From Inquilinus sp042743185 (GTDB taxonomy: Bacteria; Pseudomonadota; Alphaproteobacteria; DSM-16000; Inquilinaceae): DNA of 64,000 nt. Both the position numbers and the translations under genes were made by a program. Shown here piece after piece: positions 33,887-41,049 of the stretch (position 1 is its first letter; every line of letters starts with the position of its first letter). The notes beneath the pieces are model-generated. The model was given only the letters and a program-made list of their open reading frames with translations. It ran no database searches and had not been told where the DNA came from. Location of the stretch: positions 1 to 64,000 of the forward strand of contig NZ_JBHYMS010000005.1 in NCBI RefSeq assembly GCF_042743185.1, in the 5' to 3' direction.

Positions 33887-34840
33887 ATGAAGGCCGCCGC
33901 CGAAGCCGCAGCCCGGGCGCCGATCCTCCCCCTCCGGGCCACGGGCCGGGCGCCGACCCGCGCCGCCCGGATCCGGCGCACTGCGCTGGTCTTCCTGGCG
34001 CCGGCCGGGATTCTGGTCCTGGTGCTGGTCGCCTATCCGCTGCTGCGGGTGCTGTGGGACAGCCTGCGCTACGTCAACCTAGTCAACCCCTCCGTCACCG
34101 GCTTCGCCGGCTGGGACAACTACCTGACGGTGTGGGAGGACGGCGATTTCCTGCCGGCGCTCTGGAACACCGCGATCTGGACCGGGCTGTCGGTGGCTGG
34201 CGAATACGCGCTCGGCCTCGCCTCCGCCGTCGCGCTGGCCCAGCCGGTCAGGGCCCGCGCCATCTTCCGCGGCCTGATCATCATCCCCTGGGTGATCCCG
34301 ATCGCCGTCGCCGGGCTGAACTGGACCTGGATGCTGACGCCCGACTACGGGATCCTGAACATCTGGATGGTCAAGCTGGGCCTGCTCGACGCGCCCTATC
34401 CCTGGCTCGGCCAGATGGACACGGCGCTGCTGACCGTCACCTTCGTCAACATCTGGCGCAGCTATCCCTTCTACACCCTCAGCCTGCTGGCGGCGCTGCA
34501 GGCGATCCCGCGCGAGCTGCACGAGGCCGCGGCGGTGGACGGGGCAGGGGCCTGGCGCCGTTTCCGGGTGATCACCCTGCCTCATCTGCGCACCGTGTCG
34601 CTGACGCTGATCTTCATCCACATCGTCTGGACCGCGATCAATTTCGACTTCATCTGGGTGATGACCGAAGGCGGCCCGCTGAACGCGTCGGAGACGCTGC
34701 CGATCATGATCTACCGCTACGCCATGCAGGATTTCGACGTCGGCGCCGCCTGCGCCGTGGCCTCGATGTCGATGGCGTTCCTGGCCAGCCTGTTCTTCGT
34801 CTACCACTACGGCGTCGCCCGGCGCCGGCGGGAGGGCTGA
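33887..34840 (+). CDS. Sugar ABC transporter permease (MalF-like)
   Basis: The 317-residue permease has six predicted membrane helices after a long basic cytosolic start (residues 1-35). The EAA loop is ELHEAAAVDGAGAWRRFRVITLPHL, shown in part, near residue 225. The helix MTEGGPLNASETLPIMIY is typical of MalF/UgpA-type subunits. It starts two bases after the binding-protein stop and its own stop overlaps the next ATG, so the three transport genes are translationally linked. No ATPase gene follows. Confidence 0.92.
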   Translation: MKAAAEAAARAPILPLRATGRAPTRAARIRRTALVFLAPAGILVLVLVAYPLLRVLWDSLRYVNLVNPSVTGFAGWDNYLTVWEDGDFLPALWNTAIWTGLSVAGEYALGLASAVALAQPVRARAIFRGLIIIPWVIPIAVAGLNWTWMLTPDYGILNIWMVKLGLLDAPYPWLGQMDTALLTVTFVNIWRSYPFYTLSLLAALQAIPRELHEAAAVDGAGAWRRFRVITLPHLRTVSLTLIFIHIVWTAINFDFIWVMTEGGPLNASETLPIMIYRYAMQDFDVGAACAVASMSMAFLASLFFVYHYGVARRRREG

Positions 34841-35685
34841 TGGTCGTCGGCGCCTCCCAGCGGTCGCTGCGCAGCGTGCTGACCTACGGCACGCTGATCC
34901 TGTTCGCGGCCTACAGCCTGTTCCCGTTCCTGTGGATGATCGACACGGCCCTGAAGCCGGTGGCGGAGGTGCGCAGCGCCGATCCCAGCTTCTGGATCGA
35001 CGCCCCGACCCTGTCGAACTTCACCCGGGTGCTGCTGGACAGCGAGTTCCTGACCTATTTCCGCAACAGCCTGATCGTCGCCGCCGGATCGACCATCCTG
35101 ACCATCACCATCTCGGTGTTCTGCAGCTATGCGCTCAGCCGCTGGGCGTACCTGTCGCTGTCGCGCCTGGTCGGCGGGGCGCTGCTGCTGTCGCAGATGA
35201 TCCCGGGCGTGCTGCTGCTCGTGCCGCTCTACATCCTGATGCAGCGCCTCGGCCTGCTGTCGACCTATGCGGCGCTGATCATCGTCTATTGCACCTTCAC
35301 CATCCCGCTCTGCACCTTCATGCTGAAGGGCTTTTTCGACGCCGTGCCGCGCGAGCTGGAGGACGCGTCGGAGATCGACGGCTGCTCCCGCACCGGCTTC
35401 ATCCTCCGCGTGCTGCTGCCGGTCTCGGCGCCCGGCATCTTCGCCACCGCAGTCTTCGCCTTCGTCACCGCCTGGAACGAGTTCATGTTCGGCTATGTGC
35501 TGATCAACAGCGACGCGCGGCGGACCCTGACCCCCGGCATCATGCTGTTCAAGGGTTCGCACCTGACCGACTGGGGCGGGCTGATGGCCGCCTCCGTCCT
35601 CGCCGTGGTGCCGATCGCGCTCGGCTTCGTCTATCTCCAGCGCTTCCTGGTCGAGGGCCTGTCGGCCGGGGCGGTGAAGGGCTGA
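34840..35685 (+). CDS. Sugar ABC transporter permease (MalG-like)
   Basis: The 281-residue six-helix permease partners the MalF-like subunit. Its start overlaps the previous stop (TGATG). Recognisable parts are FPFLWMIDTALKPVAEVRSA, the coupling loop ELEDASEIDGCSRTGFILRV and the terminal TAWNEFMFGYVLI. It is the last gene of the operon; the ATPase must be shared from elsewhere, as in MsmK-type systems. The ArsR twin operators begin immediately after its stop. Confidence 0.92.
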   Translation: MVVGASQRSLRSVLTYGTLILFAAYSLFPFLWMIDTALKPVAEVRSADPSFWIDAPTLSNFTRVLLDSEFLTYFRNSLIVAAGSTILTITISVFCSYALSRWAYLSLSRLVGGALLLSQMIPGVLLLVPLYILMQRLGLLSTYAALIIVYCTFTIPLCTFMLKGFFDAVPRELEDASEIDGCSRTGFILRVLLPVSAPGIFATAVFAFVTAWNEFMFGYVLINSDARRTLTPGIMLFKGSHLTDWGGLMAASVLAVVPIALGFVYLQRFLVEGLSAGAVKG

Positions 35686-35686
35686 T

Positions 35687-35754
35687 AGTTTCCAAGGGCG
35701 GAAACTGTTGTTGCCTTCGGGATCGCCTTCGAATAGTTTCCATGCAAGGAAACT
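35687..35754 (+). promoter_or_regulatory. Twin ArsR operators
   Basis: Two identical inverted repeats, AGTTTCC-N6-GGAAACT, lie at 35687-35706 and 35735-35754, 48 bp apart centre to centre. Both are flanked by identical AT and GTT bases. The second ends 13 bp before the ATG of the ArsR gene. This is the classic layout of an autoregulated repressor; two helical-turn-spaced sites suggest cooperative binding. Confidence 0.85.
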
Positions 35755-35767
35755 GTTGGGCTGAGGC

Positions 35768-36094
35768 ATGCAGCACCTCGACCGCATCTTCGTCGCCCTG
35801 TCCGACCCGAACCGGCGGAGCATGGCCGAACGCCTGAGCCGCGGCCCGGCGACGGTCAAGCAGCTGGCCGAGCCGGCGGGGATGCGGCTGCCCTCGGCGG
35901 TCAAGCATCTTCGGGTGCTGGAGGACAGCGGCATCGTCGTGTCGCGCAAGGCCGGCCGCGCCCGCACCTACAGCCTGCAGCCCGCCGCCCTGACCGTGAT
36001 CGCCGACTGGGTGCGGGACCGCGAGGCCGCCCTGCACGCCGCCTTCGACCGCCTGGACGCCGCGATGCGCGAGATCCCCGAGGAGGAACCGTGA
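35768..36094 (+). CDS. ArsR-family winged-helix repressor
   Basis: The 108-residue regulator has LDRIFVALSDPNRRSMAERL, then SRGPATVKQLAEPAGMRLPS and AVKHLRVLEDSGIVVSRKAG, the HTH and wing of the ArsR/SmtB fold. No metal-binding Cys pair (ELCVCDL-type) is present, so it belongs to the non-metal subgroup usually paired with AHSA1/SRPBCC proteins. GTGA overlap couples it to the downstream gene. Twin inverted-repeat operators precede it. Confidence 0.9.
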   Translation: MQHLDRIFVALSDPNRRSMAERLSRGPATVKQLAEPAGMRLPSAVKHLRVLEDSGIVVSRKAGRARTYSLQPAALTVIADWVRDREAALHAAFDRLDAAMREIPEEEP

Positions 36095-36564
36095 CCACCG
36101 TCGACCATCACACCTTCGTCGTCGAGCGCGAGCTGCCCGGCAGCCCCGTCCATGCCTTCCGCTTCTGGTCGGAGCCGGAGCTGAAGCGGCGCTGGACCGA
36201 TTGCCATCCCGACTGGGCCGTGCTCGAGGACCTGTTCGACTTCCGGGCCGGCGGCATCGAGGCCAAGCGCTGGCGGATGCCCGACGGGCAGGAGATGACC
36301 TTCCGGGCCCATTACCTCGATATCGTCGCCGGGCAGCGGATCATCTACGCCTATGAGATGACTTTCGGCGGCCAGCGGGTCTCGGCCTCACTGGCGACGG
36401 TCGAGCTGGTCCCGGCCGGCGCGCGGAGCCGGATGAGGTTCACGGAGCAGGCGGCGTTCCTCGGCGGCGGCGACGGCGCCCGCCGACAGCGCGTCGGCGG
36501 CACCGAGGCCGCCTTCGACGGGCTGGTCGAGGCGATCCGGCAGGATTTCGCCGGGCGGCTATAG
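36091..36564 (+). CDS. SRPBCC / AHSA1-family protein
   Basis: The 157-residue START-like protein folds around a hydrophobic ligand pocket. HTFVVERELPGSPVHAFRFW opens it, ELKRRWTDCHPDW is the family's W-containing loop, and FDFRAGGIEAKRWRMPDGQE and TVELVPAGARSRMRFTEQAA follow. It starts with GTG overlapping the ArsR stop. The ArsR-SRPBCC pair is a common autoregulated unit of unknown ligand. It converges on the guanidine-transporter operon with overlapping ends. Confidence 0.88.
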   Translation: MTTVDHHTFVVERELPGSPVHAFRFWSEPELKRRWTDCHPDWAVLEDLFDFRAGGIEAKRWRMPDGQEMTFRAHYLDIVAGQRIIYAYEMTFGGQRVSASLATVELVPAGARSRMRFTEQAAFLGGGDGARRQRVGGTEAAFDGLVEAIRQDFAGRL

Positions 36565-36642
36565 CCGCTCGGCCCGGGCCTTCAGCAGCCGGTAGACGAG
36601 GGCGCGCAGGGCCTTCAGGCGGGTCGGCCAGGACGCGGTCAT
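36559..36642 (-). CDS. 27-residue mini-ORF coupled to the ABC ATPase gene
   Basis: The frame encodes MTASWPTRLKALRALVYRLL followed by KARAERL. Its ATG overlaps the TGA stop of the upstream ATPase gene, and AAGGAG lies eight bases upstream, which is a textbook translation start. The peptide is basic and would form an amphipathic helix. The stop (TAG) overlaps the end of the convergent SRPBCC gene. I know of no family for it. It could be a small regulator or stabiliser of the transporter, or simply a chance frame. Confidence 0.5.
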   Translation of the reverse strand: MTASWPTRLKALRALVYRLLKARAERL

Positions 36643-37427
36643 GGCGTCGCTCCTTGCGGGACGAGGGCTTCGGCGGGCGGCGCCGCCGTCGCGATGGGCA
36701 GGGGTTGCTTGCGGGTGAGGTCGAGGTCGTATGTCACCCGGGCGCCGTAGCGGCCGGGCGCCTGCGGGTCGTGGCGCAGCTTGTCGAAAGCGAGGAGGCG
36801 GGTGCCGAGCCCGAACGCCTCCTTCAGGTCGTGGGTGACCATGATCACCGTCATGCCGTGCTGCCGCCACAAGGGCTTCAGCAGCGCGTGCATCTGCAGC
36901 CGCGTGCCGGGGTCGAGTGCGCCGAAGGGCTCGTCCAGCAGCAGCACTTTCGGGCGTTTGGCCAGGGCCTGGGCGATGGCCAGCCGCTGCTGCATGCCGC
37001 CGGACAGGGCGCTCGGGTACTTGTCGCGATGGGCGGCCAGGCCGACCGCGGCCAGCAGCGCCTCGCTCTCCCCAACCGCCCGGCGGCGGGCGGCGCCGAA
37101 CAGGCGGCCCATCACCGGGCTGCCGCCGAATTCGAAGCCGGCCAGGACATTCCCCAGCACGGTCAGATGCGGGAACACGGAATAGCGCTGGAACACGATG
37201 CCGCGGTCCGGGCCCGGCTCGTCCGGCAGCGTCGTGCCGTCGAGCAGCAGCCGGCCGCGGCTCGGCCGCTCCTGCCCCAGCACCAGGCGCAGGAAGGTGC
37301 TCTTGCCGCAGCCGGACGGGCCGACCACGGTGACGAAGGCGCCCGAGGCGATGTCGAGGTTGATCGCCTCCAGTACGATCTGGTCGCCGTATTCGACCCA
37401 GAGGTCGCGGACGGCGATGGCGCTCAT
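36639..37427 (-). CDS. ABC transporter ATPase of the riboswitch-controlled (guanidine) importer
   Basis: The 262-residue nitrate/sulfonate/taurine-type ATPase has Walker A GPSGCGKST near residue 38, Q-loop FQRYSVFPHLTV, signature LSGGMQQRLAIAQAL near 145, Walker B VLLLDEPFGALD and switch VTHDLKEAFGLG. The C-terminal tail (residues 210-262) is longer than in TauB. Its start overlaps the permease stop by four bases. It is the third gene after a guanidine-I riboswitch. In other genomes such operons lie near urea/guanidine carboxylase; that partner is not in the window. Confidence 0.9.
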   Translation of the reverse strand: MSAIAVRDLWVEYGDQIVLEAINLDIASGAFVTVVGPSGCGKSTFLRLVLGQERPSRGRLLLDGTTLPDEPGPDRGIVFQRYSVFPHLTVLGNVLAGFEFGGSPVMGRLFGAARRRAVGESEALLAAVGLAAHRDKYPSALSGGMQQRLAIAQALAKRPKVLLLDEPFGALDPGTRLQMHALLKPLWRQHGMTVIMVTHDLKEAFGLGTRLLAFDKLRHDPQAPGRYGARVTYDLDLTRKQPLPIATAAPPAEALVPQGATP

Positions 37428-38245
37428 CGCCGGCCCCCGTCATAGGCCCAGGCGAAGGCGCCGCGGGCCAGGCGGGCCAGTGCCAGGTCGATCAGGAAGG
37501 CCAGCAGCGTGATCCAGGCGACATAGGGCAGGATCACGTCCATCGCCAGGTAGCGGCGGACCAGGAAGATGCGGTAGCCGAGGCCGCTGTCCGCCGCGAT
37601 CGCCTCGGACGAGATCAGGAACAGGAAGGCGGGGCCCAGCGACAGGCGCAGCGCCTCGATCAGCCGCGGCAGAATCTGCGGCAGCACCACCCGCAGCACG
37701 ATCTGCCAGGTCGAGGCGCCGAGCGTCTGCGCCTTGATCAGCTGCTCGCGCGGGATGGCGCCGACGCTGAGCGCCAGGTCGCGCACAAGGAACGGGGCGA
37801 TGCCGATCACGATCAGCACCACCTTGGACAGTTCGCCCAGGCCGAAGACGATGAACAGGATCGGCAGCAGCGCCATGGGCGGGATCATCGACAGGACCGC
37901 GACCAGCGGCCCCAGCGTCGCGTCCGCCAGCGGCAGGATGCCGAGCGCGGTGCCGAGGGCGAGGCCGATCAGCGTGGCGACGAAGAGGCCGATGACCAGG
38001 CGCTGCAGGCTGGCCGCGGTGTCGGCCAGCAGCGTGATCTCGCCGGTGCGGCGGTCGGGCTCGGTCGCCAGCCGCGCCGCGGTATCCGCCATCTGGGCGA
38101 CCGGCGGCAGCAGCTTGTCGTCCGGGTTAGCGGCGCGGCGCTCCGCCGACCCCAGCACATAGATGCAGGCGAGGATCAGGAACGGCAGCAGCGCCAGCAG
38201 CAGGCGGCTGCCGCGGCCCGGCGCGATGTTCATGGCGCGGCGCAT
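37424..38245 (-). CDS. ABC transporter permease of the riboswitch-controlled (guanidine) importer
   Basis: The 273-residue inner-membrane permease of the TauC/SsuC type has five to six helices. The coupling loop is REQLIKAQTLGASTWQIVLR, followed by VVLPQILPRLIEALRLSLG. A long N-terminal cytoplasmic/periplasmic stretch carries YVLGSAERRAANPDDKLLPP, seen in permeases near urea carboxylase genes. ATG 38233 is an alternative start. It is 17 bp after the binding-protein gene and overlaps the ATPase start. Confidence 0.9.
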   Translation of the reverse strand: MRRAMNIAPGRGSRLLLALLPFLILACIYVLGSAERRAANPDDKLLPPVAQMADTAARLATEPDRRTGEITLLADTAASLQRLVIGLFVATLIGLALGTALGILPLADATLGPLVAVLSMIPPMALLPILFIVFGLGELSKVVLIVIGIAPFLVRDLALSVGAIPREQLIKAQTLGASTWQIVLRVVLPQILPRLIEALRLSLGPAFLFLISSEAIAADSGLGYRIFLVRRYLAMDVILPYVAWITLLAFLIDLALARLARGAFAWAYDGGRR

Positions 38246-38261
38246 GGCGGTCAGCCGCGCG

Positions 38262-39326
38262 TCAGAGCTTGCCGTCGGCCGCCAGCGCCATGAAGGACGG
38301 GTCGAAGCGCAGCTTGACGTTGCCGGCGTCGCCCAGCGCCTCGCCCTTGGCGAAGGCTATGCCGACGGCGTCCTTGCTGCGCGCCCCTTCGCCCAGGAGG
38401 CCGTGGTCGAAGGAGAAGCCGCGCACCAGGTCCATGGTGCGCACCAGCTCCGGGCTCTCGCTGAACGCCACCGCTTCCTTCGGGTCGGCGAACAGGCGGG
38501 TCGCCGCCAGCTGCGCCTCGAAGCCGGCCAGGTCGGTGCCGGACTGCCTCGCCATCGCCTCGCGCGCCGCCCGGCCCTTCTCGCCGGGGTCGGTCACCAG
38601 CGCCAGGGTCTCGAACCAGATGCCGACCAGCGCCCTGCCGAAATCGGGGTTGTCCTTCAGCGTCTCGGTGTTGACGCCCATCAGGTCGATGATCTCGCCG
38701 GGCACCTTGCTGCTGTCGAACAGCAGCGTGGCGCCGGGCTCCGACTTCACCTCGGCCAGCAGCGGGTTCCAGGTGACGACGCTGGCCACATCCGGCGACT
38801 TGAAGGCGGCGACGATGTCGGCGTCGGAGGTGTTGACCACCTTCACGTCGCGCTCCGACAGCCCGGCGCTGTCCAGCGCCCGGGCGAGGAGGTAATGCGA
38901 CACCGACAACTCGACCAGGTTCAGGCTCTCGCCCTTCAGCGCGGCGACGCTGCCGGCGGTCTTGGAGACGATGCCGTCATTGCCGTTCGAGAAGTCGCCG
39001 ACGATCAGCGCCGTGGTGTCGACCCCGCCGGCCGCCGGGATGGTCAGCGCGTCCATGTTGGTCAGGGTCACGCCGTCGAACTTGCCGGCTGTGAACTGGT
39101 TGATCGATTCGACGTAGTCGTTGATCTGCACCACGTTGATGGTGATGCCGTATCTGTCGGCCCACTTCTTGACGATGCCGGTCTCGGCCGCATAGGGCCA
39201 CGGCATCCAGCCGACATAGATGGTCCAGGCGACGTCGAAGCTCTTCTTCGGCGCGGCCTCGGCCTGCGGGGCGGACAGGGCGACGATCGCGGTGAGCAGG
39301 AGGGCGGCAAGTCTCGGCAACGGCAT
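38262..39326 (-). CDS. Periplasmic binding protein, urea-carboxylase/guanidine-associated ABC importer
   Basis: The 354-residue receptor has a signal peptide (MPLPRLAALLLTAIVALSAP, cleavage after AEA near residue 24). The mature start KSFDVAWTIYVGWMPWPYAA is the hallmark of binding proteins encoded beside urea/guanidine carboxylase genes. QINDYVESINQFTAGKFDGV and VTWNPLLAEVKSEPGATLLF are typical NMT1-fold elements. GGAG lies six bases before the ATG. A guanidine-I riboswitch lies 87 bp upstream, so guanidine or carboxyguanidine-like ligands are more likely than urea or taurine. Confidence 0.88.
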   Translation of the reverse strand: MPLPRLAALLLTAIVALSAPQAEAAPKKSFDVAWTIYVGWMPWPYAAETGIVKKWADRYGITINVVQINDYVESINQFTAGKFDGVTLTNMDALTIPAAGGVDTTALIVGDFSNGNDGIVSKTAGSVAALKGESLNLVELSVSHYLLARALDSAGLSERDVKVVNTSDADIVAAFKSPDVASVVTWNPLLAEVKSEPGATLLFDSSKVPGEIIDLMGVNTETLKDNPDFGRALVGIWFETLALVTDPGEKGRAAREAMARQSGTDLAGFEAQLAATRLFADPKEAVAFSESPELVRTMDLVRGFSFDHGLLGEGARSKDAVGIAFAKGEALGDAGNVKLRFDPSFMALAADGKL

Positions 39327-39373
39327 CGGAAACTCCTCGCTTGGACGGCCATCGGCCGGTTTCGCCACAAGGA

Positions 39374-39413
39374 GGTTCGCCGCGCATGGGAGGCCGGTCC
39401 GCGGCGGCGAACC
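39374..39413 (-). promoter_or_regulatory. Post-aptamer hairpin, probable expression platform
   Basis: GGTTCGCCGC (leftward) at 39413-39404 pairs perfectly with GCGGCGAACC at 39383-39374. Its first base overlaps the 3' strand of the aptamer P1 stem. An alternative pairing, AACCCG from the aptamer 3' region with CGGGTT at 39415-39410, would exclude both. There is no U-tract, so control could be by Rho or by RNA stability. Confidence 0.45.
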
Positions 39414-39528
39414 CGTGCAGTGACCTCCCGGGTTTTTGCCCCGCCGTGTCTCCCGCCCGTCGCCGGGCCGAAGTGCGTCTCTCGGACCAGCATCGCCACG
39501 CGACCGGAACCCTAGACGCTCTGCACGG
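39413..39528 (-). ncRNA. Guanidine-I riboswitch (ykkC-yxkD class) aptamer
   Basis: Reading leftward, the conserved blocks occur in order: CTAGGGTTCCGG (39515-39504), CTGGTCCGAGAGACGCA, CACGGCGGGGCAAAAACCCG and CCCGGGAG. P1 is a perfect 8-bp stem, CCGTGCAG at 39528-39521 with CTGCACGG at 39420-39413. These blocks match the guanidine-I consensus (CUAGGGUUCCG, CUGGUCCGAGAG, ACGGCGGGAnAAAAnCCCGGGAG). Known members are ON switches that bind guanidinium. It precedes the binding-protein gene by 87 bp. Confidence 0.95.
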
Positions 39529-39538
39529 TCTGCAGCGA

Positions 39539-39554
39539 AGCAAGGGCCGTGCCA
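39539..39554 (-). promoter_or_regulatory. Sigma-54 (RpoN) promoter for the riboswitch operon
   Basis: Leftward, TGGCACG-GCCC-TTGCT fits the RpoN consensus TGGCACG-N4-TTGCW exactly. The -12 GC is at 39541-39540, so transcription should start at about 39528, the first base of aptamer stem P1. A weak inverted repeat TGCCC-N7-GGGCC at 39643-39627, about 107 bp upstream of that start and inside the kinase gene, could be an enhancer-binding-protein site. Confidence 0.8.
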
Positions 39555-39591
39555 GCCGGGTCGCGGCACGGATCGCGCGGAGTGCGGCCGG

Positions 39592-41049
39592 TCAGAATGA
39601 ATGGGATGACGTGATTTTGCCCGCCAGGCCCGAATTTTGGGCAGTGTCCTGGAGTTCGCGGTGTCCGGCCGGCGCCAGCTGGGGGAAGCGCATCGCGACG
39701 TGCAGGCCGGGCGCGTTGTCGGTCAGCGACAGCGTCGCCCGGTGCAGACGCGCCACGGCCGAGACCAGCGACAGGCCCAGCCCGGCGCCCGGGGCGCTGC
39801 GGCTGGCGTCGAGCCGGACGAAGCGGTCCAGCACCCGGCCGCGCGCCTCCTCCGGGATGCCGGGGCCGGTGTCGCGGATGGCGAGCACCGCGCCTTCGCC
39901 GTCGCGCTGGACGGCGAGCGTGATCCGGCCGCCCTCCGGCGTGTACTTGATGGCGTTGTCCAGCAGGTTGGCCACGGCCTGGGCCAGCAGATGGCTGTTG
40001 CCGGGCACGGTCACGCCCGGCTCGATCTCGGCCGTCAGGGTCTGCCCCTTGTCCTCTGCCACCGGGCCGTACAGCTCGCCGGCATCGCCGGCCAGCGCCG
40101 ACAGCTCGATCGGGCTGAACCGGTCGCGCACCGCCCCGGCTTCGGCCAACGCGATCTCGATCAGCGCGTTGAAGGTGGCGAGGATGCCGTCGGCCTCGCG
40201 GATCGCATCCTCCATCGCCCGGCGGAAGCCGTCGGCGTCGGCCTCGCTCATCAGCGAGACCTCCAGCCGGCTTCGCAGCCGCGAGATCGGGCTGCGCAAA
40301 TCGTGCGCGATGTTGTCGGCGACGCCGCGCATGCCGGTCATCAGCCCGTCGATCTGGTCGAGCATGGCGTTCAGGCTGGTCGCCAGCCGGTCGAACTCAT
40401 CGCGGTTGCCGCGCACCGGCATGCGCCGGGTCAGGTCCCCCTGCAGGATGTCCTCGGTGCCGCGGTTGATGCCCTCGATCCGGGCCAGCAGGCTGCGGCT
40501 CATCAGGATGCCGCCGGCGATGCCCAGCACGGCGGTCAGGATCAGGCCGCCGATCAGCGCATCGGTCATCAGCTTGGTGAAATCGGTGCGCTCGGTCATG
40601 TCGCGCCCGACCAGCAGGTAGAAGCCGCCGATCAGCTGGAAGGTGCGGGCCCGCGCCACCTGGGGCCTGGCGTTTTCGCCCACCTCGGTCGCCACCAGGA
40701 AATCGACCGTGCTGTCGGAGGCGCCGCGGGCGATCGGCGGCCAGGACGACAGGTTGCCCTCGATCCGGTTGTAGTTGCGGTCGGCCAGCAGGTACAGGCC
40801 GCGCCGGCCCGGGGCGGCCTGGCTGCGCTCGCGGATGATCCGCATCAGGCCGACCAGGCCGAACTGCCGATATTGTTCGGCCAGTCCGGTGATCTCGGCC
40901 TGGATGGTGTCGTCGGTCTGCGAGCCGATCACCCGCACCGTCTGCCAGTACACGAACCCCATCACGCCGGCGACGGACACCCCGAACACCAGCATATAGA
41001 TGATCGCGTAGCGGAAGGTGGAGCTGCGAAGGACCCTAATCAGATGCAC
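39592..41049 (-). CDS. Two-component sensor histidine kinase with HAMP domain
   Basis: The 485-residue kinase has helix 1 at residues 12-34, a periplasmic sensor of about 125 residues and helix 2 at 165-190. HAMP (about 190-245) follows, then HisKA with the phospho-His in IAHDLRSPISRLRSRLE. HATPase has N-box LAQAVANLLDNAIKYTPEGG, G1 IRDTGPGIPEEARG and G2 GAGLGLSLVSAVARLH. It overlaps the response-regulator gene by 14 bp. The signal is unknown; the arrangement is OmpR/EnvZ-like. Its 3' end carries the region upstream of the sigma-54 promoter. Confidence 0.92.
   Translation of the reverse strand: MHLIRVLRSSTFRYAIIYMLVFGVSVAGVMGFVYWQTVRVIGSQTDDTIQAEITGLAEQYRQFGLVGLMRIIRERSQAAPGRRGLYLLADRNYNRIEGNLSSWPPIARGASDSTVDFLVATEVGENARPQVARARTFQLIGGFYLLVGRDMTERTDFTKLMTDALIGGLILTAVLGIAGGILMSRSLLARIEGINRGTEDILQGDLTRRMPVRGNRDEFDRLATSLNAMLDQIDGLMTGMRGVADNIAHDLRSPISRLRSRLEVSLMSEADADGFRRAMEDAIREADGILATFNALIEIALAEAGAVRDRFSPIELSALAGDAGELYGPVAEDKGQTLTAEIEPGVTVPGNSHLLAQAVANLLDNAIKYTPEGGRITLAVQRDGEGAVLAIRDTGPGIPEEARGRVLDRFVRLDASRSAPGAGLGLSLVSAVARLHRATLSLTDNAPGLHVAMRFPQLAPAGHRELQDTAQNSGLAGKITSSHSF

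Noticed and set aside
36559..37443. 294-codon leftward frame across the guanidine-importer ATPase
   Set aside because: It is a frame-shifted shadow of the ATPase. Only its last 27 codons, downstream of the ATPase stop and with their own ribosome site, are kept as a candidate peptide.
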